Source: Nostoc sp. TCL26-01 (GTDB lineage: Bacteria; Cyanobacteriota; Cyanobacteriia; Cyanobacteriales; Nostocaceae). From it: a stretch of 64,000 nt of DNA. A program made the translations under genes and the position numbers. The notes under the pieces were generated by a model. The model worked only from the letters and a program-made list of their open reading frames with translations. It had not been told where the DNA came from and ran no database searches. Shown one piece after another: positions 1 through 11,114 of the stretch; the stretch's first letter is position 1; every line of letters starts with the position of its first letter. The stretch lies in the NCBI RefSeq assembly GCF_013393945.1, contig NZ_CP040297.1, positions 710,001-774,000 on the forward strand, written 5' to 3'.

Positions 1-838
<838 letters not shown>

Positions 839-1020
839 TTTGTTGTGTTTTGAGTTTGTTATCTGAAAAACTTGTTTCCAGATTCCTTGCTATAATTTTT
901 TAAGTTTTTGGGAAACCCCAAAACTAAATCTGTTTGACGAGGATTGGTCACTTCTTAGCTTTCAAAGTATTCTTTTTTCTCGGTTCGGTTGTCTTTGGCT
1001 CTTGCCTTGACACTTTATCT

Positions 1021-1049
1021 AGTATATCGAGTATTTTTAGGTCTGTCAA
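1021..1049 (-). promoter_or_regulatory. rRNA operon promoter
   Basis: Read on the minus strand there is a TTGACA -35 box (1044-1049), exactly 17 bases, then a TATACT -10 box (1021-1026). This is a near-consensus sigma-70-type promoter pointing at the 16S gene, with transcription expected to start near 1013 and a leader of about 175 nt. The rest of the 839-1152 gap is AT-rich leader and upstream sequence with no gene. Confidence 0.8.
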
Positions 1050-1152
1050 GGGTTAAATTATTGACTTTTTGAGTTGGACAATTTAATTGAGAGATAAAAA
1101 GGCGATAAAGATTATTAGGTAAAGGTTGTAGCTTCTCCAGAAATGGCTATTT

Positions 1153-1827
1153 TCATCTGTGAAGTAGCAAGTCTTGTAGTCTTGCTACCATCTCAGTTCT
1201 TGCTGAAACTCCCAGTTTGCGAAACATTCTTTTGAGGGCTTGCTTGACGGAGTTTTGTGTGATCCAAAGTTTTTCGGCAATTTCCGTGTTGGTTAATCCT
1301 TTGGCTACGAGTTCGGCGATTTGTAGTTCGCGTGGTGTTAAGGGATTAGATAATGGAGGTTGAGATGGCTGGGGGTTGCTTTTGAGGGTGGCAAGTTTGG
1401 CTGATAGATGAATGCACACGGCGCTGAGATCAGCTAGGTCGTTGGTGTTGAACGGTGGATTACCTTGATCGCGGGCAAAGTTGAGTGTGCCGATTAAACG
1501 ACCATCACAAATAATTGGCCCAGTCATGACGTGTCCGTGGTCATGGCGTGGGCAAAAGTCTTGCCAGTCTTCTGGGGTTAAGATTAATTGTTCGTGGGTG
1601 GGAGCGTGGCGTTCAACTACATAGCGTCCAACAGGGTTACTCTCTAAACATACGGCGGGAATGCTTTGAGTATTTTGATTAGTCTGTAATTGGCTATCTA
1701 TTAAATAGATGCCCCAACGTTGGACACCAAAATATGCACCAATTTCATCCATGAGCTTTGGTTGTAAGTCTTGCTCATTACGGATGCTGGCGATCGCCTG
1801 AAGGACATCATGGAGGGAAGTAGGCAT
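1153..1827 (-). CDS. LuxR-family transcriptional regulator with GAF-like sensor domain
   Basis: This 224-residue cytoplasmic protein has an N-terminal GAF-like region (about residues 5-150, with a PIICDGRLIGTLNFAR strand) that probably senses a ligand or redox signal. A C-terminal LuxR/GerE helix-turn-helix follows (about 163-220, LTPRELQIAELVAKGLTNTEIA). The recognition helix falls around ITQNSVKQALKRM. It lies alone on the minus strand just upstream of the rrn promoter region and is divergent from the DUF3386 gene, so the 1828-1930 interval may carry both promoters. Target genes cannot be told from sequence. The helix-turn-helix assignment is strong, the GAF assignment fair. Confidence 0.85.
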   Translation of the reverse strand: MPTSLHDVLQAIASIRNEQDLQPKLMDEIGAYFGVQRWGIYLIDSQLQTNQNTQSIPAVCLESNPVGRYVVERHAPTHEQLILTPEDWQDFCPRHDHGHVMTGPIICDGRLIGTLNFARDQGNPPFNTNDLADLSAVCIHLSAKLATLKSNPQPSQPPLSNPLTPRELQIAELVAKGLTNTEIAEKLWITQNSVKQALKRMFRKLGVSARTEMVARLQDLLLHR

Positions 1828-1930
1828 AAGTGTACCCAGTTGGGGTCTATGCGAGACTCAACATTTACTTCTATGCTAATACCAGCAAAACTAAAAAGCG
1901 ACTATCACTAAATTGCGCTAGGAGAAGCAC

Positions 1931-2587
1931 ATGACAGTTACACAACTCTCTGCTCAGGAACTTTTCCGGGCTGCTTATGACAACCGTTATACCTGGGACA
2001 AGAATTTTCCTGGGTACTCAGCAGATATTACTTTTAAGCAGGACGATCAGGTTATTACTGGTAAAGTTATCGTCAATGCTGAACTAAAGGCGGAAGTTTT
2101 GGGTGTAGAGGATGAATCAGCGAAGAAGGCAATTCATGGACAAGCATGGGAAATAGCTATTCATCGAGTGCGTCGCACCTTTGAAGAAACCCACGGTGCA
2201 AACACTTTTCGTTATGGAGCAACTGACGAGAATGGGGCTGTGGAAATTTTGATGGGTGGGAAGGCTGAAGGCGATCGCTATAAAGTCCACAATAATATAG
2301 TTACTCTCGTCCACCGTCATATTCATGGCGTTGTCGTGACCATTAATACTTTTGGTGTTCACGAAACTGGAGAAGGTTATCTGTCTCATACTTATGACTC
2401 TGTTTATCATGACCCGAAAACAGGGGAACAGAAGGGTGGAGTCAGTAACTTTGTAGATGAGTATGAAAAGGTTGGCAACTATTTCATTCTCAATCGTCGG
2501 GAGATTCGTACGGAGCTAGCAGGACAAACTTCTATTCAGGAATTTGTTTTTTCTCATATCGAGTTATTGAAACCTGTTGCTGCTTAA
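1931..2587 (+). CDS. DUF3386 family protein
   Basis: This 218-residue soluble protein has no signal peptide or membrane segment. The opening TQLSAQELFRAAYDNRYTWDKNF and the repeated beta-rich segments match my memory of the cyanobacterial and plastid DUF3386 family, whose function is unknown. It starts at ATG 1931 after a GGAGAAG ribosome site. It is divergent from the LuxR-type gene and followed by an intrinsic terminator, so it is probably monocistronic. No catalytic motif is visible. Confidence 0.75.
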   Translation: MTVTQLSAQELFRAAYDNRYTWDKNFPGYSADITFKQDDQVITGKVIVNAELKAEVLGVEDESAKKAIHGQAWEIAIHRVRRTFEETHGANTFRYGATDENGAVEILMGGKAEGDRYKVHNNIVTLVHRHIHGVVVTINTFGVHETGEGYLSHTYDSVYHDPKTGEQKGGVSNFVDEYEKVGNYFILNRREIRTELAGQTSIQEFVFSHIELLKPVAA

Positions 2588-2627
2588 GTTGGATGTTTAA
2601 GCTATTGGTATAGATACTCAGATAAAC

Positions 2628-2657
2628 AGGGACACAAAATTACTGTGTTCCTTTTTT
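2628..2657 (+). terminator. intrinsic terminator after the DUF3386 gene
   Basis: A 9-bp stem (2628-2636 paired with 2643-2651, one G-T pair) with a 6-nt loop is followed by six T residues. It sits 40 bases after the stop codon. Confidence 0.8.
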
Positions 2658-2693
2658 AGTGTTGGTTCGCTGATTACTCACGCTTTAATCATC

Positions 2694-3215
2694 ATGAACA
2701 CTAACCTTTACTTATTTGGCGAAAATCTCTTATTTTTCTTAATAGCTACAGCTTTTTTTGGCGCTACTGGTTGGGTGTGGAGAAATGCTAAACCTTATAG
2801 TTTGCCAGAACCTCTACCTGGATGGTTTAAAATCTGGTTTGGTACAGTGCAATTATTGGGTGGATTAGTGCCATTGTTGGTCATGCTTTTGTGGGGTGTA
2901 ATTTGGGGTCACACTTCTGTCTTGACTGTTTTTATTTGGTACTTTGTGATCTTGGCATTGCAAATCCTCTCCGAGAGTTTAACTCTGAGATGGTTTCATC
3001 ATGTAGTGTGGGTGATGGTTCCTTACCTTTATGTACCTTATCGCCTTTGGCAATTGTATGAGGGGTTGACAATTTTAGATTCAACTAGTGATTTAAGCTG
3101 GATACGTCATTTGTTGATTTTAGAGATTATTTTATGGGCTGGTAACTATGCTCTAGATTTATCACAACTACCAAGATTGTTACGTTGGGAAGTCAAAGAA
3201 ACCAATTTACTTTAA
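2694..3215 (+). CDS. uncharacterised integral membrane protein
   Basis: This 173-residue protein has about four or five hydrophobic segments, near residues 8-26, 46-72, 76-95, 100-118 and 138-155. It has no recognised catalytic motif. Aromatic and tryptophan residues are frequent at the segment ends. It starts at ATG 2694, about 35 bases after the preceding terminator, so it probably has its own promoter. I do not recognise the family. It is likely a real gene because of its consistent membrane topology and normal cyanobacterial codon use. Confidence 0.65.
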   Translation: MNTNLYLFGENLLFFLIATAFFGATGWVWRNAKPYSLPEPLPGWFKIWFGTVQLLGGLVPLLVMLLWGVIWGHTSVLTVFIWYFVILALQILSESLTLRWFHHVVWVMVPYLYVPYRLWQLYEGLTILDSTSDLSWIRHLLILEIILWAGNYALDLSQLPRLLRWEVKETNLL

Positions 3216-3500
3216 TATTGATTAATCATTCAAGAATGTATATGCCGATTATGGCAGTTGCCAGATAGATGAGGGCATCTAGGAATCATATTTGATTTTT
3301 GAAAAAAGTCAGTACACCTCTAATTTCCTTTTTTTCTGTCACCTGTTACCTGTTGCCTGTTACCTACCTAAACAAGTCTGTTCAGTAATCAAATCGGATT
3401 CTTATATTGTTCTTATTCTTTTGTCAATGGTCAATAATCCAAGCTCAAAAAACTATTGACCATTGCTAACAAAATCTCACTCACAAAGCGATAGAGATTT

Positions 3501-4358
3501 TTACCCGCCAATTGGTGTCACTACCACATCTGCAAAGGCAGTATTAATCCCAATTTCTCGCCAGTGTTCAAATTCCTGGCGTTCTGCCGCCCGCTTTTGC
3601 TCCCATAGGGCATAAGCATCTGCACCGAGCATCAAACGCAGAGGCGGGTTTTCCGATTCAACTGCTTGAATGATTACCAGTGCAGCTTTTTTCGGGTCAC
3701 CTGGCTGTTTCCAGTTATTGCCGTAGAGATATTCTTTAATCGGTTCAATCACTGGTTTGTAATCATCAATTTCCGTGTCTGATTGCATATTGGCATCTCC
3801 GGCAAAGTTTGTGCGAAAAGCGCCTGGCTCGACAATCGTTACATTAATGCCCAGTGGTTTGACTTCATGTTGCAAACCCTCAGCAAAACCCTCAACGGCA
3901 AATTTCGTAGCACAATAAAGTGCGAATCCACCCATAGAAACCAAGCCACCAATTGAGGTTACATTCAAAATGTGACCTGATTTTTGTTGGCGCATGATGG
4001 GCAAAACTTCTCGCGTCATTTCCATAACGCCGAAGCAGTTAACTTCAAACTGTTTTCTGATTTGCTCAGATGAAAATCCTTCCACAGAACCTAGAGAACC
4101 TTGTCCAGCATTGTTGACTAGAACATCAATGCGTCCGAAGCGTTCAATAGCGGTTTTGACAGCCGCAGTTCGCTCCTCGGCATTTGTGACATCTAGCCGT
4201 ACAGCAATAGCGTTTTCCTGATTTGCTTGTACCAATTCTGCGACTTGTTCGGGTTTCCGTGCTGTTAGCACCACCTTGTCACCACGCTCTAAAACCGCTT
4301 CTGCTAGAGCGCGACCAAATCCAGTTGATGTCCCGGTGATTAAATAAACTTTGCTCAT
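3501..4358 (-). CDS. short-chain dehydrogenase/reductase (SDR)
   Basis: This 285-residue NAD(P)(H)-dependent oxidoreductase belongs to the classical SDR family. The nucleotide-binding motif TGTSTGFG is at residues 8-15, NNAG at 82-85, the catalytic serine near 135 and the YCATK catalytic pair at Tyr148/Lys152. An arginine (R34) after the second beta strand suggests NADPH preference. The C-terminal extension of about 45 residues is typical of SDR subfamilies that act on larger carbonyl or alcohol substrates. The substrate cannot be inferred. It is a stand-alone minus-strand gene. Confidence 0.9.
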   Translation of the reverse strand: MSKVYLITGTSTGFGRALAEAVLERGDKVVLTARKPEQVAELVQANQENAIAVRLDVTNAEERTAAVKTAIERFGRIDVLVNNAGQGSLGSVEGFSSEQIRKQFEVNCFGVMEMTREVLPIMRQQKSGHILNVTSIGGLVSMGGFALYCATKFAVEGFAEGLQHEVKPLGINVTIVEPGAFRTNFAGDANMQSDTEIDDYKPVIEPIKEYLYGNNWKQPGDPKKAALVIIQAVESENPPLRLMLGADAYALWEQKRAAERQEFEHWREIGINTAFADVVVTPIGG

Positions 4359-4542
4359 ACAACTTCAAAGTGTTATTGACTTCACTTTAATTCAGATTTG
4401 CCTGACAATATCAGTGTCTTAAGTAAAAGGAGGTATTGGACATTTTGGTCATAAAACTTTGATTTTAAGATGTAAGTCTGGAGAAATCGAAGGAGAATGA
4501 TTATTCATCACTTTAGATAGTCGGCACTCAGTATACAGGTGA

Positions 4543-4613
4543 TCGCCACGCTACGGCTCTAAGCGCAGCCATGCCCGTTCGCGTAGCGTCTCCTTGAGGA
4601 GAAGGGCTTTACA
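4543..4613. repeat. dispersed CGTTCGCGTAGCGTCTC-type repeat in the 4359-4890 gap
   Basis: A GC-rich palindromic segment holds CGTTCGCGTAGCGTCTC followed by AGGAGAAGGGCTTTAC. The same core occurs near 15260-15335 and 31432-31465. It stands out from the AT-rich intergenic sequence. The rest of the 532-base gap between the SDR gene and tamB holds no gene that I can support. Confidence 0.6.
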
Positions 4614-4890
4614 GCAATTTTCACGTTTGACTAATGCCCAATCTCGAAATAATTCGCATAGCAAAATAACCAATTGATTTGTATCCTGGTATTGGCATGG
4701 TATAGCAGTTACCAGGTAGATAAGGACAAAACCCAATCATCAAACAGAGAGACTAAAAGACTTTCCAGCCTGTTACACCAGTTTGATCAACAGTCCCCTG
4801 TCCTCTGTTGCCTGTTACCTTGTTATAAGTACAGATGCCAGACAGTGCTAGTAGTGTTCCCACCACATCCAGCAAATAAAAGAAAGTCAA

Positions 4891-7800
4891 ATGATTAATT
4901 CCCCCAATCGAAATCATCGCCCCCAAAACTCCCGCAGGCATCTGTGGTTTCTGATTTTGAGTCGTGGTGGTATGGCTTTAGGCGGTCTTTTGCTTGTGGG
5001 TGTGATTGTCGGTATTTGGCGGTTACAGACGTTTGTAGAGAAAGAGTTAACACCCCTAGCCGAGAAAAGTCTGACCACAACACTCAACCGTCCGGTAAAA
5101 CTGGGAAAGGTGACAAATTTTTCGTTGACGGGAGTGCAGTTTGCTGCATCATCTATTCCGGCAACAGCAACAGACCCAGATCAGGCAGCAGTTGATAGTG
5201 TAGAAGTAGGGTTTAACCCATTTCTATTAATTTTTAATCGCCAATTAAAGCTGGATGTAACGTTAGTAAATCCTGACATCTACATCGAACAGGATAACCA
5301 AGGTCGTTGGATTACGACGACAATAGCACCACCCGGTAAAGCTGGCGCGATTAAAACGGATTTGGACAAGATTCACTTCCGTAGTGGCAAGTTGGCATTG
5401 CTACCCCAGATGAGAAATGAGGTAGTAGAGGGAGATAATCAACGCCCTGCTAGTAAACCTACCCTACCACCGATATCATTTTCGCAACTCAACGGCTCTG
5501 CACAACTTTTAGAAAACAATAAACTGATTAAGTTGTCAGTGGGTGGTAAAGCCGATAGTGGTGGCGATATTGCGATTCAGGGAGATGTGCGTCCGCAAAC
5601 TCAGGCTGGTAACGTCACCCTGGCTGCTAATTTGCAATTAAAGGCCAAGGAATTACTGGGGGCTGATGTGACTCGGATAGTCAAGTTACCGCTAATTTTA
5701 CAGGCAGGTAGAGTTAATGGTGATTTGCGAGTCCAGTTAGCACCAGAGCAGAAGCCGCTTTTGTATGGTAATGCTGATTTAGACAAGGTAACGATTCAGA
5801 TTCCGCGCGCACCACAAACCTTTAGAAATACCCAAGGTAATGTTTACTTCCAGGGGACGGAAGTGAAGTTAGAAAATGTTGTGACTAGTTACGGTTTAAT
5901 TCCCCTAGTCGCTCAAGGAATTATTGACACCCAAACAGGCTATAAGTTGACAGCGCGGATTAATGGCGTAAGTGTTGCCAATGCTCAAAAAACACTGAAG
6001 TTAAAATTACCTGTGCCTGTAGTGGGGCAAATCAAAGGTAACTTACAAGTAGTTGGGGCCACTACTAAGCCAATTCTGGCAGGGACAATTACGACAGTTA
6101 AAACTACCAGGGTTGACAAAATTGACTTTCAAAGTGTTAGTAGCCAGTTTACCTATTCTCTGAGCGATGCTTTAGTTACTCTCATCGATACTCAAGGTAA
6201 AACTACATTAGGTGGAGAGATTCAAGGCGGTGGAACGATTTTACTGGGGAAAAATCCCCAACTGAATTTAAACTTTGCTGCTAACAATGTTCCTGGGGAT
6301 GCGATCGCTCAACTCTACAATACAAATAATACTTTCCCTATTGGTAATGTTGCTGCTACTGCTCAAGTGACTGGCGCACCAACAAATGTACGCACTTTGG
6401 TGAGATTTCAGGCTCCAGGAGCAATCTATCCCACAACTGGTGACGTTATCATCAGTGCTAATCGTAACCTGACGTTCCGTAATATAGTTGCCAGAGTTGC
6501 TGGTGGTACTGTACAGGCATACGGTAGTTTTGCTAATCGAAGTTGGCAAGCTGTGGCTGTGGCAAATGGGGTAAATGTTGAGCCATTTGTCAACAAAAAT
6601 CAATTGCAAAATGTCTCTCTCAAAGAAGCAGAATTTAACGGTCGGTTAATTGTCACTGGTACTGCTGCACCTTTTAAAATTGCCACCATTCGCTCAGAAG
6701 GTGCAGGGGTAAATATTGGTGGTGGTACAGTTGCTGTCTCAAATATTCAACTCCAAGACCAAACCTTTGCTGCCCGATTGGTAGCAAGTAATGTCCGATT
6801 GGCACGTATTCTCAACAATGCACCTCCAGCTTTAGCTAATCCTTTGGCGGGAACATTCCAAATAGCAGGTAACAAAGAAAACTTTAGTATCAAGACTCTC
6901 CAGGGAACTGGTGATGCCCGTCTGAGTGTGGGTGGGGGTACGGTGAGTGTCTCGAATATTCAATTGGCTAATGGTGTTTACAAAGCCCAAGTACAAGCGA
7001 ATAATGTACCTGTACAACGCCTAGCGTCTGTCCCACCCCGATTCCAAGGTAACTTGACTGGTCAGTTTAACGTTGCTGGTTCGGCTGAATCTTTCCGTCC
7101 TCAAACTATCCAAGCGAGTGGTCAAGCACGGTTGAATGTGGGTAATGGTGTAATTACTGCTGCGAATATTCAATTAGCTAATGGTCGCTATCAGGCACAA
7201 GTGCAAGCGAATAATGTACCCGTGCAACGCCTAGCGTCTGTCCCACCCCAATTACAAGGAGCTTTGACTGGTCAATTAAATGTTGCTGGCGCAGTAGAAA
7301 ATTCTTTTAGTCTGCAAACTGTCCAAGCCAACGGTCAAGGACGGTTAAATGTGGGTAATGGTGTAATTACTGCTGCCAATATTCAAGTGGCTAACGGTCG
7401 CTATCAAGCGCAAGTGCAAGCAAATAATGTGCCTGTGCAACGCCTAGCATCTGTCCCACCCCAATTACAAGGGGCTTTGACTGGTCAATTAAACGTTGCT
7501 GGTTCTCTGAATTCCTTTAGTCCCCAAACCATCCAAGCCAATGGCCAAGGGCGGTTAAATTTGCCGGGAGGGGGTGCAATTACCGCCGCCAATCTGCGAG
7601 TAGCAAATGGTCGCTATCAGACGGTGGTGACGGCTGCGGGTGTGGAGTTAAACCGATTTAATCAGCGATTGCGGGGGCAATTTGCTGGACAGTTACAAGT
7701 AGCAGGTAACTTGGGTTCAGCTAGATTAGCAGATGTACAGGGGACAGGTCAGGTACAATTATCACAGGGGATTCCTGGTATAGAGCGTCCCTTAAATGCA

Positions 7801-10800
7801 GCGATCGCCTGGAATGGTGAAAGGTTGACGATTCAGCAAGCCACAGCCCCTGGTTTAAGTATCAATGGTGACATCTTAGCCAATGCCAACAGACCTGGTA
7901 TCCCAGAAATTACAGCTTTAAATCTCAACATCCAAGCCCAAGATTTCAACCTGCAACAGTTACCAGTGAATCTGCCCAATCAGGTGGCTGTAGCAGGTAG
8001 GGTAGATTTTAATGGCAAGGTGACTGGTAGATTACCCTTACCCAATGTCAATGGGCAAATTAGCTTAAAAGATTTGGTTGTCCAAGACATTGCATTTGAG
8101 CCATTATTAACAGGTAATATTCAATCAGCTACAGGACAGGGATTAAATCTCAATCTGGCAGGTAATAGAGATAGAATTGCCTTGAACTTAGATGGGAATA
8201 ATCGCCCTCGCTCCTTCCTGGTACAGTGGCAAGAAGCCTTAGCATCAGGACAAGTGAGAGGAGATGATTGGGCTGTGAACGTTGCCAACTTCCCTTTAAA
8301 AATTTTCAACTTATCCCCACCACCCAGCTTGCGTTTGGGTAGTGGCCCGGTAGCTGGGTTACTCAGTGGCAATGTCCAGTTTAACCAGCGTACCTTGGCG
8401 ACAAATGGAAATTTAGCGATCGCTACGCCTGCGATCGGCCGAATTAAAGGCGATAATCTGACAGCCCAGTTTCGTTACAACAACGGTACAGCCACCCTCA
8501 CCAGTAGCGAATTTGTCAAAGGTCAAAGTCGTTACGCCCTAGCTGGGACTTTTGGCTTAACGCCCCAAGGGCCAAAAATTCAAGGGAAACTCAACGTCAG
8601 CCAAGGTAATATCCAGGACGTACTAGCCTTAGCGCAAATTTTCGACTTACAAGATTTTCAACGCGATACCTCAGCACCAAATGGCAGTGCGGCCGATCTC
8701 AATACCTATGCCCAAGGATTACCAAATCAGTCTTTACTCGACCAAATCAAACGCTTTTACGAAATTGATACCCTTGTAGCTGAACAACAACAACAGCGTA
8801 ATTCTTCTCCTGTCCCTAACCTAGCCGATTTACAAGGTACTTTTAACGGCGAAGTGGCTTTAGACACTGCCACTGCCAAGGGTTTATCAGTACAGTTCAA
8901 TTTAAATGGGCAAAACTTTGTCTGGGGTAAAGAATCAGAACCTAATCGTTTCTATCGAGCCGATAAAATTATTGCTGAAGGCAGTTTTGAGGATGGGGTT
9001 TTACAATTGCGACCTGTGCGGATTGAGTCGCAAAATAGTCTTCTAGCTTTTACTGGTAATGTTGGAGGTGATGATCAATCTGGTCAGTTAAGAGTCAATA
9101 ATTTTCCCATCCAAGTACTGAATAATTTTGTCAACCTTCCCATCGGAGTTACAGGAAACCTCAGTGGTACAGCAGCTTTGGCAGGTAGTATTGCCAATCC
9201 CCAAGCCAAAGGAGAATTGCAAATCACTGATGGTACACTCAACCAAAAGCCCATTCAATCAGCCATAGCCAGTTTCAGTTATGGTAATGGTCGCTTAAAC
9301 TTCGGTAGTACTGTCGCCGTTACTGGGCCGCAACCTGTAAGTATTGCTGGGAGTATTCCTTACAAGTTGCCTTTTGCTTCGACAGCTCCCGACAGTGAGC
9401 AAATTAGTCTGGATGTGAAGGTGCAGAATGAAGGATTAGCATTACTGAACTTATTCACTAACCAAGTTGCCTTTGAAAGTGGTACAGGTGAAGTAGACCT
9501 AACCGTCCGGGGAACCAGACAACAACCCAGAGTCAATGGCATTGCTACCGTCCAAAATGCTACTTTTTCTGCCCAAGCTTTACCAGAAAAAATTAACAGT
9601 GTCACAGGTAGAATCCAGTTCGATTTTGACCGGATCTTAGTAGAAAGTTTGCAAGGAAAATTTAGTCGCGGACAAGTGCAAGCATCAGGAGAAATTCCCA
9701 TCTTCAACAACGATAACATCAGCATTAACAATCCTCTAGCTGTGAACCTCGATCAACTAGCATTGAATTTCAAGGGATTGTATCAAGGTGGCGTGAGTGG
9801 AAATATTCAAATTACTGGTTCTGCCCTAAATCCCAATATTGGGGGGAAAATCAATTTGTATGATGGTCAGGTATTACTAGCAGAATCTCCCAACACTGAG
9901 CAAAATCTTAATAATAATGCAGGGCTATCACTCACAAAAGCTAGCAAACAAAATAAACAAGATGCTGGTAATAATAATGCTAAATTTAATAATCTAGAAC
10001 TGGAACTAGGTAAAAACGTACAAGTTACTCGTCCACCTATTCTCAGTTTTCTGGCTACTGGTAATCTCACAGTCAGTGGAACTTTTGCCGACCCCATACC
10101 TGTGGGAACTATCCGTTTAAGAAAGGGTGGTGTGAATTTATTTACAACTCAGTTTAACCTAGCTCGTGGTTATGAACATACTGCTACCTTTAGAGCTAAT
10201 CAACCCCGTGATCCTGATTTAGATATTCAACTATTTGCTAAAGTTGTAGAGATAGTACAAAGTAGTGATTTAAGTCGGATCAATTCTACAGGATTAGGTG
10301 CATTAGAAACTGTGCGTGTGGAAGCTAATGTCAAAGGCCCTGCTAGTAGACTTAATGAAAGTTTGGAATTACGTAGCAGTCCAGCACGTAGCGAGACAGA
10401 AATAGTTGCTTTACTTGGTGGTGGCTTTGTCGATACCCAAGGACGTGGTGATAGTACATTAGGTTTAATTAACATCGCCGGTTCAGCTGTATTTAATAAC
10501 TTTCAATCTGCATTTAACCAAATTGGTAATGCTTTTGGTTTGAGTGAATTTAGAATATTTCCCACAGTGATTTCTGATAATCCTGAAGCTGGTAGTAGTA
10601 GAGGTAGTTCTAGTATAGAATTAGCGGCTGAAGCTGGTGTTGATATTTCGACTAAACTATCTGTTTCTAGTATCAAAATTCTCACAGCTAATGACCCCTT
10701 CCAATGGGGGATTAATTATCGGATCAATGATAAATTCCGTGTCCGCGCTTCCACCAATTTAGACGATGACAGTCGGGCAGTTATTGAATATCAAACCCGA

Positions 10801-10806
10801 TTTTAA
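4891..10806 (+). CDS. tamB: translocation and assembly module protein TamB-like (DUF490; Tic236-like)
   Basis: This very large 1971-residue protein has one N-terminal membrane anchor (about residues 28-48). A long repetitive beta-rich body follows, then a C-terminal TamB/DUF490 domain (about 1600-1970) ending in ...VIEYQTRF, with the conserved SPARSETEIVALLGGG stretch near 1825. Family members span the periplasm from the inner membrane and help outer-membrane protein biogenesis or lipid transport; the plastid homologue is Tic236. Residues about 655-905 hold three to four copies of a 70-71-residue unit that are nearly identical in protein and DNA, which points to recent internal duplication. 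I chose ATG 4891, which retains a basic segment before the anchor. The gene appears monocistronic. Confidence 0.9.
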   Translation: MINSPNRNHRPQNSRRHLWFLILSRGGMALGGLLLVGVIVGIWRLQTFVEKELTPLAEKSLTTTLNRPVKLGKVTNFSLTGVQFAASSIPATATDPDQAAVDSVEVGFNPFLLIFNRQLKLDVTLVNPDIYIEQDNQGRWITTTIAPPGKAGAIKTDLDKIHFRSGKLALLPQMRNEVVEGDNQRPASKPTLPPISFSQLNGSAQLLENNKLIKLSVGGKADSGGDIAIQGDVRPQTQAGNVTLAANLQLKAKELLGADVTRIVKLPLILQAGRVNGDLRVQLAPEQKPLLYGNADLDKVTIQIPRAPQTFRNTQGNVYFQGTEVKLENVVTSYGLIPLVAQGIIDTQTGYKLTARINGVSVANAQKTLKLKLPVPVVGQIKGNLQVVGATTKPILAGTITTVKTTRVDKIDFQSVSSQFTYSLSDALVTLIDTQGKTTLGGEIQGGGTILLGKNPQLNLNFAANNVPGDAIAQLYNTNNTFPIGNVAATAQVTGAPTNVRTLVRFQAPGAIYPTTGDVIISANRNLTFRNIVARVAGGTVQAYGSFANRSWQAVAVANGVNVEPFVNKNQLQNVSLKEAEFNGRLIVTGTAAPFKIATIRSEGAGVNIGGGTVAVSNIQLQDQTFAARLVASNVRLARILNNAPPALANPLAGTFQIAGNKENFSIKTLQGTGDARLSVGGGTVSVSNIQLANGVYKAQVQANNVPVQRLASVPPRFQGNLTGQFNVAGSAESFRPQTIQASGQARLNVGNGVITAANIQLANGRYQAQVQANNVPVQRLASVPPQLQGALTGQLNVAGAVENSFSLQTVQANGQGRLNVGNGVITAANIQVANGRYQAQVQANNVPVQRLASVPPQLQGALTGQLNVAGSLNSFSPQTIQANGQGRLNLPGGGAITAANLRVANGRYQTVVTAAGVELNRFNQRLRGQFAGQLQVAGNLGSARLADVQGTGQVQLSQGIPGIERPLNAAIAWNGERLTIQQATAPGLSINGDILANANRPGIPEITALNLNIQAQDFNLQQLPVNLPNQVAVAGRVDFNGKVTGRLPLPNVNGQISLKDLVVQDIAFEPLLTGNIQSATGQGLNLNLAGNRDRIALNLDGNNRPRSFLVQWQEALASGQVRGDDWAVNVANFPLKIFNLSPPPSLRLGSGPVAGLLSGNVQFNQRTLATNGNLAIATPAIGRIKGDNLTAQFRYNNGTATLTSSEFVKGQSRYALAGTFGLTPQGPKIQGKLNVSQGNIQDVLALAQIFDLQDFQRDTSAPNGSAADLNTYAQGLPNQSLLDQIKRFYEIDTLVAEQQQQRNSSPVPNLADLQGTFNGEVALDTATAKGLSVQFNLNGQNFVWGKESEPNRFYRADKIIAEGSFEDGVLQLRPVRIESQNSLLAFTGNVGGDDQSGQLRVNNFPIQVLNNFVNLPIGVTGNLSGTAALAGSIANPQAKGELQITDGTLNQKPIQSAIASFSYGNGRLNFGSTVAVTGPQPVSIAGSIPYKLPFASTAPDSEQISLDVKVQNEGLALLNLFTNQVAFESGTGEVDLTVRGTRQQPRVNGIATVQNATFSAQALPEKINSVTGRIQFDFDRILVESLQGKFSRGQVQASGEIPIFNNDNISINNPLAVNLDQLALNFKGLYQGGVSGNIQITGSALNPNIGGKINLYDGQVLLAESPNTEQNLNNNAGLSLTKASKQNKQDAGNNNAKFNNLELELGKNVQVTRPPILSFLATGNLTVSGTFADPIPVGTIRLRKGGVNLFTTQFNLARGYEHTATFRANQPRDPDLDIQLFAKVVEIVQSSDLSRINSTGLGALETVRVEANVKGPASRLNESLELRSSPARSETEIVALLGGGFVDTQGRGDSTLGLINIAGSAVFNNFQSAFNQIGNAFGLSEFRIFPTVISDNPEAGSSRGSSSIELAAEAGVDISTKLSVSSIKILTANDPFQWGINYRINDKFRVRASTNLDDDSRAVIEYQTRF
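6961..7560 (+). repeat. in-frame tandem repeats inside tamB (period 210-213 bp)
   Basis: The segment encoding NNVPVQRLASVPP recurs at 7001, 7211 and 7424 with only scattered base changes. The spacings of 210 and 213 bases keep the frame. A more diverged unit precedes and another follows. The similarity at DNA level makes length variation by recombination or slippage likely. Confidence 0.85.
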
Positions 10807-10907
10807 CTTTAGGGCTTACGCACTCAACCAATAAACCCTTCTGAGGGTGGCATAGTAAACAGTGAACGTTTATTAACTGGTAACTGATAACTGTTAACTG
10901 GTAACTG

Positions 10908-11114
10908 ATACCAATTTGAATAAAGAATGCGACAGATACACATCCCCAAAACATTGTCCTGTCTGGATTCTTAATTTTGCGGAAAGTTGCGTGCGGAGAG
11001 AACTTGCGTGCGGAGAGAACTTGCGTGCGGGGGTTTCCCCCGTTGAGCAAAGTTCGGGGGGTTTCCCCCGCCCGGCAAACTTTCCAAGACGAATTTTGAA
11101 TTTTGAATTGGTAT
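10908..11114. mobile_element. MITE-like element with ATACCAATT terminal inverted repeats
   Basis: This 207-base element opens with ATACCAATTTGAAT and ends with the inverted copy ATTTTGAATTGGTAT. Inside is a short tandem array of GAGAACTTGCGTGCG units (about 10985-11030) and G/C-rich runs. It has no transposase. It occupies most of the 10807-11160 gap and shares its ends with the elements at 11967 and 15191, suggesting mobilisation by one transposase family elsewhere in the genome. Confidence 0.6.
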
